Counted from the stretch's first letter, positions 24,765 to 34,000 are shown. The stretch: 40,824 nucleotides of DNA from Candidatus Methanophagales archaeon (GCA_025966525.1 JAPDIG010000007.1:1-40824); one strand, 5' to 3'. Numbers and translations are program-made. Notes: a model not told the origin generated them from the letters alone.

Positions 24765-26273
24765 TTACCCCTTTATCACACCAATAGCACTAAAAGCCGC
24801 TACTCTCTTCGCTATCCCCGACACTTCGCAACTCTGTACCACCACTTCAGGGTCTTTATATGCCGCTGCTACTTCTTCTGCCAGCTCGCCGTATTTATCA
24901 AAAGGAATCCCTCTCTTCCTCCTCACGTCTCTCTTACTTCTTTCTCGTGCTTTAACCAATATATTTCGCTTTGCCAGTTCTTCTCTCACTTCAATTCCTC
25001 TGTATTTTCTCATTGCCGCGGTCCTGCTCATCTCTCTTCCGGAGCCATGTGCACAGCTACCAAACGTCTCGTGCTTCGCTACTTCGGTGCCTACGGCTAA
25101 AAAACTGCGTGTGCCCATCGAACCGGGAATCAACACCGGCTGACCAATGCTTCTATAAATGGAAGGCAATCGTTCATCACCCGCAGGGAACGCCCTCGTC
25201 GCTCCTTTCCTGTGCACACATAACTTCTTCCGCTTACCATCCACTACATGTTCCTCCTCTTTCGCTATGTTATGTGCGATGTCATATACCAGCCTTATCC
25301 CCATATCCTCCGCTGGGCATCGAAGCACGTCTTCAAACACTTTTCTTACCCAATGCGTGGCAAGTTGCCTGTTCGCAAAAGCGTAATTCGCACACGAACA
25401 CATCGCTTCAAAATAATCCATGCCCGTGCGGGATTTCAAATAAGCACAAGCCAATTCCCTCTCCAGACTAAGTATTTTCGATAGCTTTGCATCCTTACCC
25501 ATCTCTCGTTCGAATTTTCTCAAGTAGAATGTGCAAACGCCATGCGAGAAACCTCTACCACCAGTATGAATTAAAACAGTTACCTGCCCCTTCTCTTCTA
25601 TCCCAAACGCCTTTGCAAGCTGCGCATCAAAAATATCATCTACCACTTCCAGTTCCAAGAAATGATTTCCAGAGCCGAGCGTGCCAAGCTGGGGTGCACC
25701 CCGCTTCTTTGATTTCTCGTCTATCTTCTCGGGATTCGCAGCTTTTAATCTCCCGCCTTCCTCTGTCCGCTCTATGTCTTCCTCCCAGCCATAACCGTTC
25801 TCAATGCACCATTCCGAACCGCCTATCAGCACTTCATCTAACTGGCTATACGACAACTTTACTTTCCCTGACAGCCCAAGCCCTGCGGGAATATATTCAA
25901 ATAAGCCGTCTAATATCTCTGACAGATGAGGTCTGACATCTTCCTCCTTTAGATTAGTTCGGAGAAGTCTTACTCCACAGTTGATGTCGTAGCCGACACC
26001 CCCGGGCGATATAACGCCTTCCTCGAAGTCCGTAGCCGCTACGCCTCCAATTGGAAAGCCATATCCCTGGTGCCCATCAGGCATAACCATCGAGTATTTC
26101 TCTATACCAGGAAGCGAAGTGACGTTGATTGTTTGCTGCAGCGTGAGGTCACTCTTCATCTTCTCTAACAGCGCTTCAGCAGCATAGATCCTCGCTGGAG
26201 TCCTCATGTAGTCTTTATAATCCTGCGATACTTCCCATACATCTTCCCTTATTTTTTTAAGTGGAATGTCCAT
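24765..26273 (-). CDS. rtcB: RNA-splicing ligase RtcB
   Basis: RtcB joins tRNA exons after intron excision using GTP and Mn2+. MPDGHQGYGFPIGG, GYDINCGVRLLR (metal-binding Asp and Cys), LGSGNHFLE and the guanylylation region SCAHGSGR are present. No intein interrupts it. I start at 26273 (MDIPLKKI, 502 aa): AAGGAGGCG lies nine bases upstream, and the track's 40-residue extension is Gln/Arg-rich and not family-like. An archease gene, often a partner, is not in the window. Prefoldin beta lies 112 bases upstream on the same strand. Confidence 0.95.
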   Translation of the reverse strand: MDIPLKKIREDVWEVSQDYKDYMRTPARIYAAEALLEKMKSDLTLQQTINVTSLPGIEKYSMVMPDGHQGYGFPIGGVAATDFEEGVISPGGVGYDINCGVRLLRTNLKEEDVRPHLSEILDGLFEYIPAGLGLSGKVKLSYSQLDEVLIGGSEWCIENGYGWEEDIERTEEGGRLKAANPEKIDEKSKKRGAPQLGTLGSGNHFLELEVVDDIFDAQLAKAFGIEEKGQVTVLIHTGGRGFSHGVCTFYLRKFEREMGKDAKLSKILSLERELACAYLKSRTGMDYFEAMCSCANYAFANRQLATHWVRKVFEDVLRCPAEDMGIRLVYDIAHNIAKEEEHVVDGKRKKLCVHRKGATRAFPAGDERLPSIYRSIGQPVLIPGSMGTRSFLAVGTEVAKHETFGSCAHGSGREMSRTAAMRKYRGIEVREELAKRNILVKARERSKRDVRRKRGIPFDKYGELAEEVAAAYKDPEVVVQSCEVSGIAKRVAAFSAIGVIKG

Positions 26274-26385
26274 TTTAAAACGCCTCCTTTGTTTTTGCCT
26301 TTTTAATTGCCGATAGGGCAATACGAAGCACAAATAAATTGATTGAGAGAGAAATTGCGATGGTATTATGCCAATTTGAGCTACG

Positions 26386-26757
26386 CTATGCACCCATCGT
26401 CTGCGAAACAGCGCCTAAAGCCTCTCGCAACTGTTGCTGTAGTTGCTGATATTTCTTTTGCACCCTTTCCTCCTGCCTTTCCAGGGTCTTCAGTCGCAAA
26501 TCGTAGGTCTCCTTTCTCTCTGACAGGTCTTCCTTTACCAATTCCTTATCCGCTTTTATCATCAACTCGCCAACGTTCTTGTATATCACCGAATTTTCAT
26601 CAAGCTTTTCTAACTCCTCTAAAGCACTCTCACTGTCTCGAAGCATGGCTTCTACCTGCATCTTCTGCCTCCCCACAGCTTCTATCTGAACTTTAAGCTG
26701 CTGTAACTGAGCAAGCTGATTTTGCACCTGAGGTGGTATTTCGCTACTTCCGCTCAT
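26386..26757 (-). CDS. pfdB: Prefoldin beta subunit
   Basis: Prefoldin beta forms a hexameric chaperone with the alpha subunit and hands unfolded proteins to the thermosome. The protein has two long coiled-coil helices (about 8-45 and 75-115) around a hairpin (SVIYKNVGELMIKADK), which is the beta-subunit pattern. At 123 residues it is of normal length. AGGAGATGATA precedes the ATG. It is divergent from purD with 52 bases between them, so promoters for both must overlap. Confidence 0.92.
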   Translation of the reverse strand: MSGSSEIPPQVQNQLAQLQQLKVQIEAVGRQKMQVEAMLRDSESALEELEKLDENSVIYKNVGELMIKADKELVKEDLSERKETYDLRLKTLERQEERVQKKYQQLQQQLREALGAVSQTMGA

Positions 26758-26809
26758 ATTATCATCTCCTATTTTATTCTTTTTTCTGTGCCTTTATAAA
26801 TATAAATAC

Positions 26810-28219
26810 ATGGGAGAAAGAGTAGGGATATTGGTCATTTCTTATGGGTCGAGAGCGGCTGCGGTGATAGATGCACTTAGCAGAAGTGAAAATTATGATG
26901 CGCGTTTTTATGTTGCAGACAAGCAAAGGAATCCATTTAACGTGAAACATGCCGAGAAGCACGTGGTTATTCCTGATCTGGATGTAGGGAAAATATGCGA
27001 CTTCGTTGAGACGAATAAAAACGAGATTGATTTTGGTATTTGCCTCCCGGAGAAGCCCATAATAGAAGGTGTTAGAGATGTGATCGAGAATAAGACCGGT
27101 GTAGCGATGATATGCCCCACGAAAAAATATGCGATAGAAGGGAGCAAAGCTACGCAGCGTCATCTGCTTGTGGAATGTTGTGCGGAGGCGAATCCGCGAT
27201 TTAAAGTGTTCCACTGTGTGGAATATTCAAATATAAGAGAAGTAAAAAGTGCGGTATGGGAATTTTTAGATGAAATAGGGAATGAAGTGGCGGTGAAACC
27301 TGATAAGCCTGCGGCAGGGAAGGGTGTGGGCGTATGGGGCGACCACTTTGCGAGTAGAGAGCAGTTATTCGAGCATTTTTTGTCCATCTTTGAGGGAGGC
27401 AGCGATGTGCTAATAGAGGAGAAAATGGAGGGTGAAGAATCGAGCTTCCAGGCTTTCTGTGACGGTAAAAGAATCTCAGTCCTCCCGGACACAAGGGATT
27501 ACAAACGCGCGTTTGATGCAGACCTCGGGCAGAATACAGGCGGAATGGGCTCTTACAAGGATAATAAAGATTGGCTGCCTTTTATGGAGAAAAGGGATAG
27601 AGAAGAAGAGGAGAGACTGGTTCAAAAGATATTCAACAAGCTCCGGGGAAAAGTGAGCAACGAAGAGCTGAGAGGGATGCCTTTTTACGTTGCTTTCATA
27701 CATACTGACGAAGGAGCGAAGATATTGGAGATAAACAGCCGACCGGGCGACCCCGAGATACAGAATGTGCTGCCCGTTTTGAAAAATGATTTTGTAGACG
27801 TTTGCTTTCGCATGATAGAAGGAAATCTATCGAGGATAGAATGTGAGGAGAAGGCAACAGTGGTGACATATGCCGTGCCGATGGACTATGGCGGGTACAG
27901 AGTGAAATACAGTGGAGATAAAAGGGTGGATTTGAGTGGCGCGTATGCGCAGCAGGAAAAATATGGCGATGATTTGAGAATCTATCCGGGGTCTATGGAG
28001 TTAAGGGCGGATGATGGATTTACTTATTCGCTCGGTTCAAGAACTGTTTGCATTGTGGGTGTCGGAGAAACGATAGTGGAGGCGAGAAGAATTTCGCTGG
28101 ACGGCATCAGAAATATAGACGGCGCGTTGTGGAACAGAGAGGACATTGGTGCGGAGCATCATATTGAGAGAAGTGTGAGGAGGATGAAAAGAAGAGCAGT
28201 TAGCGATTTGGGGGTTTAG
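26810..28219 (+). CDS. purD: Phosphoribosylamine-glycine ligase
   Basis: PurD makes GAR in purine synthesis using an ATP-grasp fold. The N-terminal domain starts VGILVISYGSRAAAVIDAL, a variant of the usual GxGGREHA start. The ATP-grasp part has VAVKPDKPAAGKGV and LIEEKMEGEESSF, and SRPGDPEIQ is the GARS signature with Pro for the usual Phe. QNTGGMGSY is intact. At 469 residues it is complete. CTTTATAAATATAAA lies almost directly before the ATG, so the transcript is probably leaderless. Confidence 0.92.
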   Translation: MGERVGILVISYGSRAAAVIDALSRSENYDARFYVADKQRNPFNVKHAEKHVVIPDLDVGKICDFVETNKNEIDFGICLPEKPIIEGVRDVIENKTGVAMICPTKKYAIEGSKATQRHLLVECCAEANPRFKVFHCVEYSNIREVKSAVWEFLDEIGNEVAVKPDKPAAGKGVGVWGDHFASREQLFEHFLSIFEGGSDVLIEEKMEGEESSFQAFCDGKRISVLPDTRDYKRAFDADLGQNTGGMGSYKDNKDWLPFMEKRDREEEERLVQKIFNKLRGKVSNEELRGMPFYVAFIHTDEGAKILEINSRPGDPEIQNVLPVLKNDFVDVCFRMIEGNLSRIECEEKATVVTYAVPMDYGGYRVKYSGDKRVDLSGAYAQQEKYGDDLRIYPGSMELRADDGFTYSLGSRTVCIVGVGETIVEARRISLDGIRNIDGALWNREDIGAEHHIERSVRRMKRRAVSDLGV

Positions 28220-28245
28220 AAGTTTAGAGGTTTAGAGGTTTAGAT
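28214..28245 (+). repeat. Four tandem 8-bp repeats across the purD stop
   Basis: GTTTAGAA, GTTTAGAG, GTTTAGAG and GTTTAGAT follow one another with no spacer. The first contains the purD stop codon. The array is short and probably slippage-prone. It sits between convergent purD and the acyl-CoA dehydrogenase. Confidence 0.7.
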
Positions 28246-28251
28246 AACCGA

Positions 28252-29448
28252 CTACTCTTCCTTCTTACTCTTATGCTCCTTATATACCTCTCTCTGCACG
28301 ATAAACCTCATTATCTCGTTCGTGCCTGCGGGAATCATTGACAACCTTGCCATTCTGAACGCCCATTCCGCGGGATATTCGTCACTGAGTCCTCTGCCGC
28401 CCAATATCTGGACAGTGCTATGCGCCACTTCGTAGAACGCCTCGGAAGCGAGCAGTTTTGACATCGCCGATTCCTTCTCCGCATCGAACCCCTTATCAAT
28501 CAGCCTTGCTGTATGATAAACCATCAACTTAGCTGCTTCCAATCTCGTCACTATATCCGCGATTTTGAAACTTATTCCTTCAAAACGGCTTATAGACGTT
28601 CCAAACTGCTCTCGCTCCATAGAATATGCAACCGCAAGCTCAAGCACTGGTCTCGCTTCTCCCACCAGCATCGCTGCGTATAACGCCCTCTCGATGGAAA
28701 GCTCATCAAACATTATCTTCGCGCCCTCATTCTTTCCACCAAGTATATTCTCTTCCGGCACGCTCATCTCATCAAACAGGAGATGAGAATTTACAGTTCC
28801 CGGAAAGCCGCCTAATAATTTGTAGTCCTCCAACACTTCAAACCCTGGCTCCGCCATGCCCGCTTTTGACTCTACTATAAATACACTCATTCCTTCTGCG
28901 GGGTCAACTCTTTGATCCGTTATCGCCCATACTAAAAGAATATCGGCTTTACTTCCGTTTGTTATGTTCCTTTTCTCGCCACTTATCACGTATGTATCAC
29001 CCTTCAGCTCTGCTATCGTCTTGATACGCATCACATCGCTTCCCGCTTCAGGCTCGGTTATAGCAATCGCACCTATATTAGCACCCTTTTTCAGCGCAGG
29101 CAAATATCGCCTCTTTTGCTCCTCGCTACCATATCTTGCAATCGTTGCATAAACGTAAGAAGAAGTGGACTGTATCCATGCAAGAGGAACACATGCTGCA
29201 CCAAGTTCCTCAGCTAATATCGTCTCGTACACCAATTTTCCCTTACCGCCATACTCCGCAGGTAATACCGGAGCTAAGAAACCTTCTTCTCCGAGTTTCT
29301 CGTAAAACTCGCGCGGATAAAAATCCCTTTCGTATATCTCATGCTCTATCTTTTTCGCTTCTGCTTTCACCAAAAATTCTCTTAACTCATCCCGGAACTT
29401 CTTCTCATCCGCAGAGAAAAGAACTTCTTCTTTGTTTCTGTTTTTCAT
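28252..29448 (-). CDS. Acyl-CoA dehydrogenase, isovaleryl/long-chain-type catalytic position
   Basis: This FAD enzyme introduces the alpha-beta double bond of acyl-CoA. ITEPEAGSD (about 130) and the C-terminal QILGGRGLSDEYPAEWAFR are family signatures. At the catalytic-Glu position of medium- and short-chain enzymes (Y-E-G-T) it has IPAGTNEI, so Ala374 replaces Glu. SIERALYAA (Glu253) matches the helix position used by isovaleryl-CoA and long-chain dehydrogenases. I infer a functional base there and a branched or long-chain substrate. It starts 13 bases after the DUF89 gene on the same strand, with GAAAGG before the ATG. No ETF or other beta-oxidation gene is in the window. Confidence 0.9.
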   Translation of the reverse strand: MKNRNKEEVLFSADEKKFRDELREFLVKAEAKKIEHEIYERDFYPREFYEKLGEEGFLAPVLPAEYGGKGKLVYETILAEELGAACVPLAWIQSTSSYVYATIARYGSEEQKRRYLPALKKGANIGAIAITEPEAGSDVMRIKTIAELKGDTYVISGEKRNITNGSKADILLVWAITDQRVDPAEGMSVFIVESKAGMAEPGFEVLEDYKLLGGFPGTVNSHLLFDEMSVPEENILGGKNEGAKIMFDELSIERALYAAMLVGEARPVLELAVAYSMEREQFGTSISRFEGISFKIADIVTRLEAAKLMVYHTARLIDKGFDAEKESAMSKLLASEAFYEVAHSTVQILGGRGLSDEYPAEWAFRMARLSMIPAGTNEIMRFIVQREVYKEHKSKKEE

Positions 29449-29461
29449 CCTTTCGCTTCAC

Positions 29462-30382
29462 CTATACAAGTTTAGCAACAAGTTCTCCCCTTTTTACACC
29501 TATGCTGCTCGCAATTGGCTCGCATTTCGCCCTTAAAATGTATATCAACCTGCCTTTCAACCCCAGCTCAGGCTCAGCTTCAAACTCTGATATCGCCTCG
29601 TAGTTCCCCATCCCCTTTGCTATCACTAAATACCTGTTATCGCTGAACAAATCCATGAATTCCTCCTCAGCTTCTTCTAATGACACACCTATGCAAGAAC
29701 CACTTGGAATTACTTTTAGCATACCTCTATTTTGAATATCTATACCTACACTTGCAATCGCTTCCCGCAGGTCTTCTGTTGTTGCGTCGTTTATAACAGG
29801 GGCGTTCTTCGGCGATACGACCACCTCTTTACCCATTTCTATCAATTTTCCTACCAAAAACGCATCAAAAAATATCTCGCCTGCATTGTCAGTCAAATAT
29901 AAAATCTTCTTTCGCTCCTTTATTGCCGACATTATCGAATCCATGTCCCAATTAAGTTTTTCTTTCAACGTGCGCACGAAATCGCCTTTAAAAATATCGT
30001 CGTCGTATGAATATCCCTTTACACCGTATTCCATTGAATTCGCAGCTGCTGCTATTCGTATCAAAGCTTCTATCGTATTCCCGTTCTTTGCAGCGGCATT
30101 GTAAAATTTATACGCTTCTGGAAGCAAACCTTTCGCAACTTCGTTGCTTCTCCTTTTCACCCCCATGTGAGGGTCTTTCGCTCCGCTTCGCTTTTTTATT
30201 ATCTTCTCCCTTTCAGTGCCAAAAAAAGCAGGCGACTTCCTCTCTTTGTCGAGATGCTCCACGAGAAAAGCAATAAATTCCTTCAGTGCAAAGATTTTCT
30301 CTCTGTCGTCGTTAAGAGCCATATCGCACTCATATTTCGTCCTTTCCACCAGACAAGCGATACACTCGGATTTCGGTTTCAT
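29462..30382 (-). CDS. DUF89 / ARMT1-like metal-dependent phosphatase
   Basis: The DUF89 family includes damage-control phosphatases that remove harmful sugar phosphates. Here KPKSECIACLVERTKYEC is the archaeal N-terminus with a Cys pair, and ILYLTDNAGEIFFDAFL (about residue 170) holds the Asp, Asn and Asp metal ligands. KGMGNYEAISE near the end is also typical. I start at the ATG at 30382 (306 aa). The track's 104-residue extension is antisense to EF-1A and not real. TATATAAAAA lies 10-20 bases upstream. It is followed directly by the acyl-CoA dehydrogenase, an unexplained pairing. Confidence 0.85.
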   Translation of the reverse strand: MKPKSECIACLVERTKYECDMALNDDREKIFALKEFIAFLVEHLDKERKSPAFFGTEREKIIKKRSGAKDPHMGVKRRSNEVAKGLLPEAYKFYNAAAKNGNTIEALIRIAAAANSMEYGVKGYSYDDDIFKGDFVRTLKEKLNWDMDSIMSAIKERKKILYLTDNAGEIFFDAFLVGKLIEMGKEVVVSPKNAPVINDATTEDLREAIASVGIDIQNRGMLKVIPSGSCIGVSLEEAEEEFMDLFSDNRYLVIAKGMGNYEAISEFEAEPELGLKGRLIYILRAKCEPIASSIGVKRGELVAKLV

Positions 30383-30479
30383 CGGCGTTATTTTTATATA
30401 GGAAAAGATAGAAAACAAATAAAATATAATAGATAATATACTTCTAAAATTAGAAGAAAAAATAGGAGAAAGAAGAGAA

Positions 30480-31745
30480 ATGGTAGAGAAAGAGCACATG
30501 AATCTGGCGATGATTGGCCATATAGACCATGGTAAGTCAACGCTGTTGGGCAGGTTACTGACTGAGACAGGGGTGATAGACTCGCATGTGATAGAGGAGT
30601 ACAGGAAAAAGGCGGAAGCAATAGGAAAAGCGACTTTCGAGTATGCCTGGGTGATGGATAGTTTGAAAGATGAGAGAGAGAGGGGCATTACCATAGATGT
30701 TGCACATCAGAGGTTTGATACTAACAAGTATTATTATACGATTGTAGATTGCCCCGGACACAGGGACTTCGTAAAAAACATGATTACTGGCACATCGCAG
30801 GCAGATGCCGCAGTGCTGGTAGTGGATGCTAAGGATGGAATAATGGCACAGACAAAGGAGCACGTATTCTTAGCCAGAACTTTAGGAGTATCCCAGCTAA
30901 TTGTCGCAGTAAACAAGATGGACCGCGTGAATTACGATCAGAAGAGATATGAAGAGTTGAAGAAGGAACTTTTAGACCTTCTTAAGATCGTGGGATACAA
31001 AGAAGAGAACGTCGTGTTTATTCCAGTTTCTGGACTTGAGGGAGATAATGTAACGAAGCGCAGTGATAAACTAAAATGGTTCGATGGACCGACTTTCTTA
31101 GAAGCGCTGGATCTCATGAAAGTACCAGAGAAGCCAATTGAGCTCCCGCTCAGGATACCGGTTCAAGATGTATATACAATAACAGGTGTTGGCACCGTTC
31201 CCGTGGGCAGAGTAGAGACAGGAAGGCTAAAGAAGGGAGATAAGGTCATCTTTAACCCCCCTGCTAAAGTGAGCGAGGTAAAAACGATAGAGATGCACCA
31301 TGAAGAGATTCCTGAAGCAATTCCGGGTGACAACATCGGCTGGAATGTAAGGGGAATAAGCAGGAATGAGATAAGAAGAGGAGATGTTTGTGGTCATGTG
31401 GATAATCCGCCAACGGTTGCTGATGAGTTCACTGCGCAAATAGTTGTACTCCAGCATCCCAGTGCAATTACTGCGGGATACACACCGGTTTTCCATTGCC
31501 ACACTGCTCAAGTGGCATCTACGATAATAGAGATTTCAAAGAAGTTGGACCCGAAGACTGGAGCAACAATAGAAGAGAATCCAGACTACATAAAAGCAGG
31601 GGACGCTGCCATAATAAAGGTAAAGCCGACTAGACCTTTGGTTATCGAGCGTGTGAAGGAAATACCGCACCTGGGGAGGTTTGCAATTCGCGATATGGGT
31701 CAAACCGTTGCAGCAGGAGTGGTGATGGACATAAAAGAGAAGTAA
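30480..31745 (+). CDS. tuf: Elongation factor 1-alpha (aEF1A)
   Basis: aEF1A delivers aminoacyl-tRNA to the ribosome. G1 is [10 protein letters not shown]2 lies in [11 protein letters not shown]3 is DCPGHRD and G4 is NKMD. Domains II and III follow, ending VVMDIKEK. At 421 residues it is of archaeal length. AGGAGAAAGAAGAGAA lies before the ATG. It is divergent from the DUF89 gene and ten bases from rps10 on the same strand, the usual archaeal pairing. Confidence 0.97.
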   Translation: MVEKEHMNLAMIGHIDHGKSTLLGRLLTETGVIDSHVIEEYRKKAEAIGKATFEYAWVMDSLKDERERGITIDVAHQRFDTNKYYYTIVDCPGHRDFVKNMITGTSQADAAVLVVDAKDGIMAQTKEHVFLARTLGVSQLIVAVNKMDRVNYDQKRYEELKKELLDLLKIVGYKEENVVFIPVSGLEGDNVTKRSDKLKWFDGPTFLEALDLMKVPEKPIELPLRIPVQDVYTITGVGTVPVGRVETGRLKKGDKVIFNPPAKVSEVKTIEMHHEEIPEAIPGDNIGWNVRGISRNEIRRGDVCGHVDNPPTVADEFTAQIVVLQHPSAITAGYTPVFHCHTAQVASTIIEISKKLDPKTGATIEENPDYIKAGDAAIIKVKPTRPLVIERVKEIPHLGRFAIRDMGQTVAAGVVMDIKEK

Positions 31746-31755
31746 AAACGAGAGA

Positions 31756-32067
31756 ATGGATCAAAAAGCGCGGATAAAACTGTCGAGTACGAATCATAAA
31801 CAGTTGGACGGTATATGCCAGCAGGTGAAGAAGATAGCAGAGACCACAGGTGTCAGAATGTCGGGTCCTATCCCCCTTCCTACAAAGAAGCTCGTAGTTC
31901 CTTGTAGAAAAAGCCCGGATGGGGAAGGTTCTCCTACCTGGGACCATTGGGAAATGCGAATACACAAGCGGTTGATAGACCTGGAAGCGGACGAACGCGC
32001 ACTGCGACAACTTATGCGCATACCTATACCGAAAGATGTGCATATAGAAATTGTATTGAAAGGGTAG
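31756..32067 (+). CDS. rps10: Small ribosomal subunit protein uS10
   Basis: uS10 lies in the 30S head. [37 protein letters not shown] and HKRLIDLEA are the conserved segments. Its 103 residues match archaeal proteins. It follows aEF1A by ten bases and ends before a gene with its own TATA-like box. Confidence 0.97.
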   Translation: MDQKARIKLSSTNHKQLDGICQQVKKIAETTGVRMSGPIPLPTKKLVVPCRKSPDGEGSPTWDHWEMRIHKRLIDLEADERALRQLMRIPIPKDVHIEIVLKG

Positions 32068-32136
32068 GGTGAAAAAATAGAAAAATATAAATATTAGAAT
32101 TTTTAAATTAGTATATATCATAAGAGAGGTGATAAA

Positions 32137-32358
32137 ATGAGTGTTGTACCGGATGAAATAATAAAAGAGAAAGACGAGGAGATAGTGGCACTGATAAAGG
32201 AGATAGACGCTTTAGTAAACGAGCTTAAAAGTACATCGGAAGAGGCGAAGAAAGAAATAATAGAAAAGATAATAGAAAAGGAGAAGGATTTGCGTGCCGT
32301 AAGGCAGAAGAAGGGACAATTTAGAGCAGTGCTACCGCGACTTACAAAGCTCTGGTAG
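32137..32358 (+). CDS. Small helical charged protein, unknown
   Basis: This 73-residue protein is not recognised. It is almost wholly Lys, Glu, Ile and Leu in heptads (about 5-55), predicting a coiled coil. It ends in a basic segment (VRQKKGQFRAVLPRLTKLW) that could touch nucleic acid. Its own promoter is likely (GTATATATC near 32111) with a strong GAGGTGATAAA site before the ATG. The position after aEF1A-uS10 hints at a translation-related role, but that is a guess. Confidence 0.6.
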   Translation: MSVVPDEIIKEKDEEIVALIKEIDALVNELKSTSEEAKKEIIEKIIEKEKDLRAVRQKKGQFRAVLPRLTKLW

Positions 32359-32383
32359 TATCAAATCAAAAAAGAATAAATTT

Positions 32384-32438
32384 TTTACCGCCGAGATCGT
32401 GGAGAGCTTTCTGTATTCTCCGCAGGCTCAGCGGTAAA
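32384..32438. repeat. Imperfect 55-bp intergenic palindrome
   Basis: TTTACCGC (32384-32391) pairs with GCGGTAAA (32431-32438). Inside it GGAGA pairs with TCTCC. It lies between two convergent genes and could act as a bidirectional terminator. Its ACCGC..GAGA..GGAGA composition resembles the GC-rich intergenic repeats found in many prokaryotes, so it may be one copy of a dispersed element. Confidence 0.5.
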
Positions 32439-32444
32439 CACTTC

Positions 32445-33341
32445 CTATTTTAGTAATTTCTCTGGCATCGTAGTCGTTTGTATATCTAACCCGCATTCTT
32501 TTTCACTGAGCCCCAATGCCAGACCGAGGAACTGCGTAGCGAAGAGAATGGGGAAATTAAAGTTCGTACCGAAAGCCTTGTTCATCTCTGCTTGCCCTCG
32601 ATCAAGCTGCAAATGGCAGAATGCACATGGATGAACCATACAGTCACATCCCGCCATTAATGCATTTACCAATTTCTGACGTGTCCATTCTAAAGATTGA
32701 ACTGTATCAGCGGTTCGGTTTCCGCCTCCGGCGCCACAACACATCAATTTATCTTTGTATTCTACCTCCTTCGCTCCTGTTACCTTCACGAGATCCTCTA
32801 AGATGTAAGGGGTTTCTGAAGAGCCATGTCCTCTTACTTCGCGTGGTTTGAGGAAATGGCAGCCGTAATGCACTGCAACATTCACGTCGTTCATTGGTTT
32901 TGTTATTCTCTCCTTCAACTTATCCAGCCCAATAACATCGTGTAGAATCACGATTGAATGGTTCACCTTTGTGGTCCCTTTATATTCCCTACCGAATTCA
33001 TTTAACACCTTGTTTGTCCTCTCTTTTAACTTCGGATGCTCTTTCAGCAAATGGTCGGCTTCCTGAAGTGACCCGTAACAACCATTACACGTCACATATA
33101 TCTCAAGCTCCATCTCTTCCGCAATACTGAGATTTCGCGCTGCAACCGGCAGCCATGTATGCATGTCAAAAGAGCCGAATACACCCGGTGCTGGGCAGCA
33201 AGAAGCACCCACCATCTCCTTCGTCTCTATTCCAAACTCCTTAAATATCCGCTTTGTCGCTGCTTCTATCCCCGGATACCTGTTCGGCGTGATACAACCG
33301 AGGAAATAAGCGTATGTCAAGCCCAAATCTCCATCCGTCAT
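32445..33341 (-). CDS. hdrB: CoB-CoM heterodisulfide reductase subunit B
   Basis: HdrB reduces the CoM-S-S-CoB heterodisulfide at a non-cubane [4Fe-4S] site in the cytosolic HdrABC complex. Both CCG domains are present: LGCITPNRYPG, GASCCPAPG and CNGCYG in the first; HYGCHFLKP, MCCGAGGG and HPCAFCHLQ in the second. At 298 residues it is full length. The start ATG overlaps the hdrC TGA, so the two are coupled. hdrA is not in the window, so the partner must be elsewhere. Confidence 0.93.
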   Translation of the reverse strand: MTDGDLGLTYAYFLGCITPNRYPGIEAATKRIFKEFGIETKEMVGASCCPAPGVFGSFDMHTWLPVAARNLSIAEEMELEIYVTCNGCYGSLQEADHLLKEHPKLKERTNKVLNEFGREYKGTTKVNHSIVILHDVIGLDKLKERITKPMNDVNVAVHYGCHFLKPREVRGHGSSETPYILEDLVKVTGAKEVEYKDKLMCCGAGGGNRTADTVQSLEWTRQKLVNALMAGCDCMVHPCAFCHLQLDRGQAEMNKAFGTNFNFPILFATQFLGLALGLSEKECGLDIQTTTMPEKLLK

Positions 33342-33895
33342 TTCTTACCTCCTTTTTCCATTCCTCTTAAATTCATCGTGTCCCAATCAAAATCAATCAT
33401 CGCATCGTAGTTCGTAGTTCTGAATATCTTTTGCACCTGTTCGAGTTGTTCTTTGTATTTCTGCGTGGTCGGCGGCTGTGATTCGAGACCCACCGCTTCT
33501 CTCAACTTCATCTGGTCGGGACCAATCGGCACTGCGTGACCCGTTTTCAGCACATAAACGCCAATCATCCGGTGTGGAACCGACATGTGCCCCTCCTTCG
33601 CTGCCAGGTTTCTTATTATTCTGATTATATCGGTCGTTTTCACTCCTTTTGGACATCTCTCATAACAGGTGAAACACGTTGAGCAGAACCACAGTTCTGG
33701 TGCATTAAATATCTCCTCACGCAGGTCCAACAGAGCCATCTGAAATAGCTTTCTTGTTCTTAACGCTGTGTTTCTCCCCGAAGGACAGCCACCCGTACAC
33801 TTACCGCATTGCACACACTCCCGGAGTGTTTCCATGTGCTCCTCGCCAAAAACTTCTCCCCCATAAGCAACTATGTCTTCATATAACGTTCCCAT
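33338..33895 (-). CDS. hdrC: CoB-CoM heterodisulfide reductase subunit C
   Basis: HdrC passes electrons between HdrA and HdrB through two [4Fe-4S] clusters. The motifs CVQCGKCTGGCPSG and CSTCFTCYERCPKG are intact. At 185 residues it is normal. The ATG at 33895 follows AAGGAGGTATATTCAA, a strong site, and TCTATAAATAAAA about 45 bases upstream is a likely TATA box. It is the first gene of an hdrCB unit. Confidence 0.94.
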   Translation of the reverse strand: MGTLYEDIVAYGGEVFGEEHMETLRECVQCGKCTGGCPSGRNTALRTRKLFQMALLDLREEIFNAPELWFCSTCFTCYERCPKGVKTTDIIRIIRNLAAKEGHMSVPHRMIGVYVLKTGHAVPIGPDQMKLREAVGLESQPPTTQKYKEQLEQVQKIFRTTNYDAMIDFDWDTMNLRGMEKGGKK

Positions 33896-34000
33896 TTGAA
33901 TATACCTCCTTGTTCACCATAACTTACCTCTTCCTTTTTATTTATAGATGAATTTGACATTTTACGTTATAAATAATTTGCGGTTTTTTCATGCACAAAC

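Noticed and set aside
24765-26273. Intein in RtcB
   Set aside because: Archaeal RtcB is a common intein host, but all conserved blocks are contiguous at normal length here.
26306-26322. ATTGCC-GATAG-GGCAAT hairpin upstream of rtcB
   Set aside because: A six-base stem in a short AT-rich gap is within chance expectation, and there is no supporting context.
28214-28245. CRISPR-like repeat
   Set aside because: The units are 8 bp with no spacers, so this is a simple tandem repeat.
29136-29603. 155-aa plus-strand ORF
   Set aside because: It runs antisense through the acyl-CoA dehydrogenase and DUF89 genes and has no family features.
30383-30694. 104-residue N-terminal extension of the DUF89 ORF in the track
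   Set aside because: It is antisense to aEF1A; the family start MKPKSECIAC lies at 30382.
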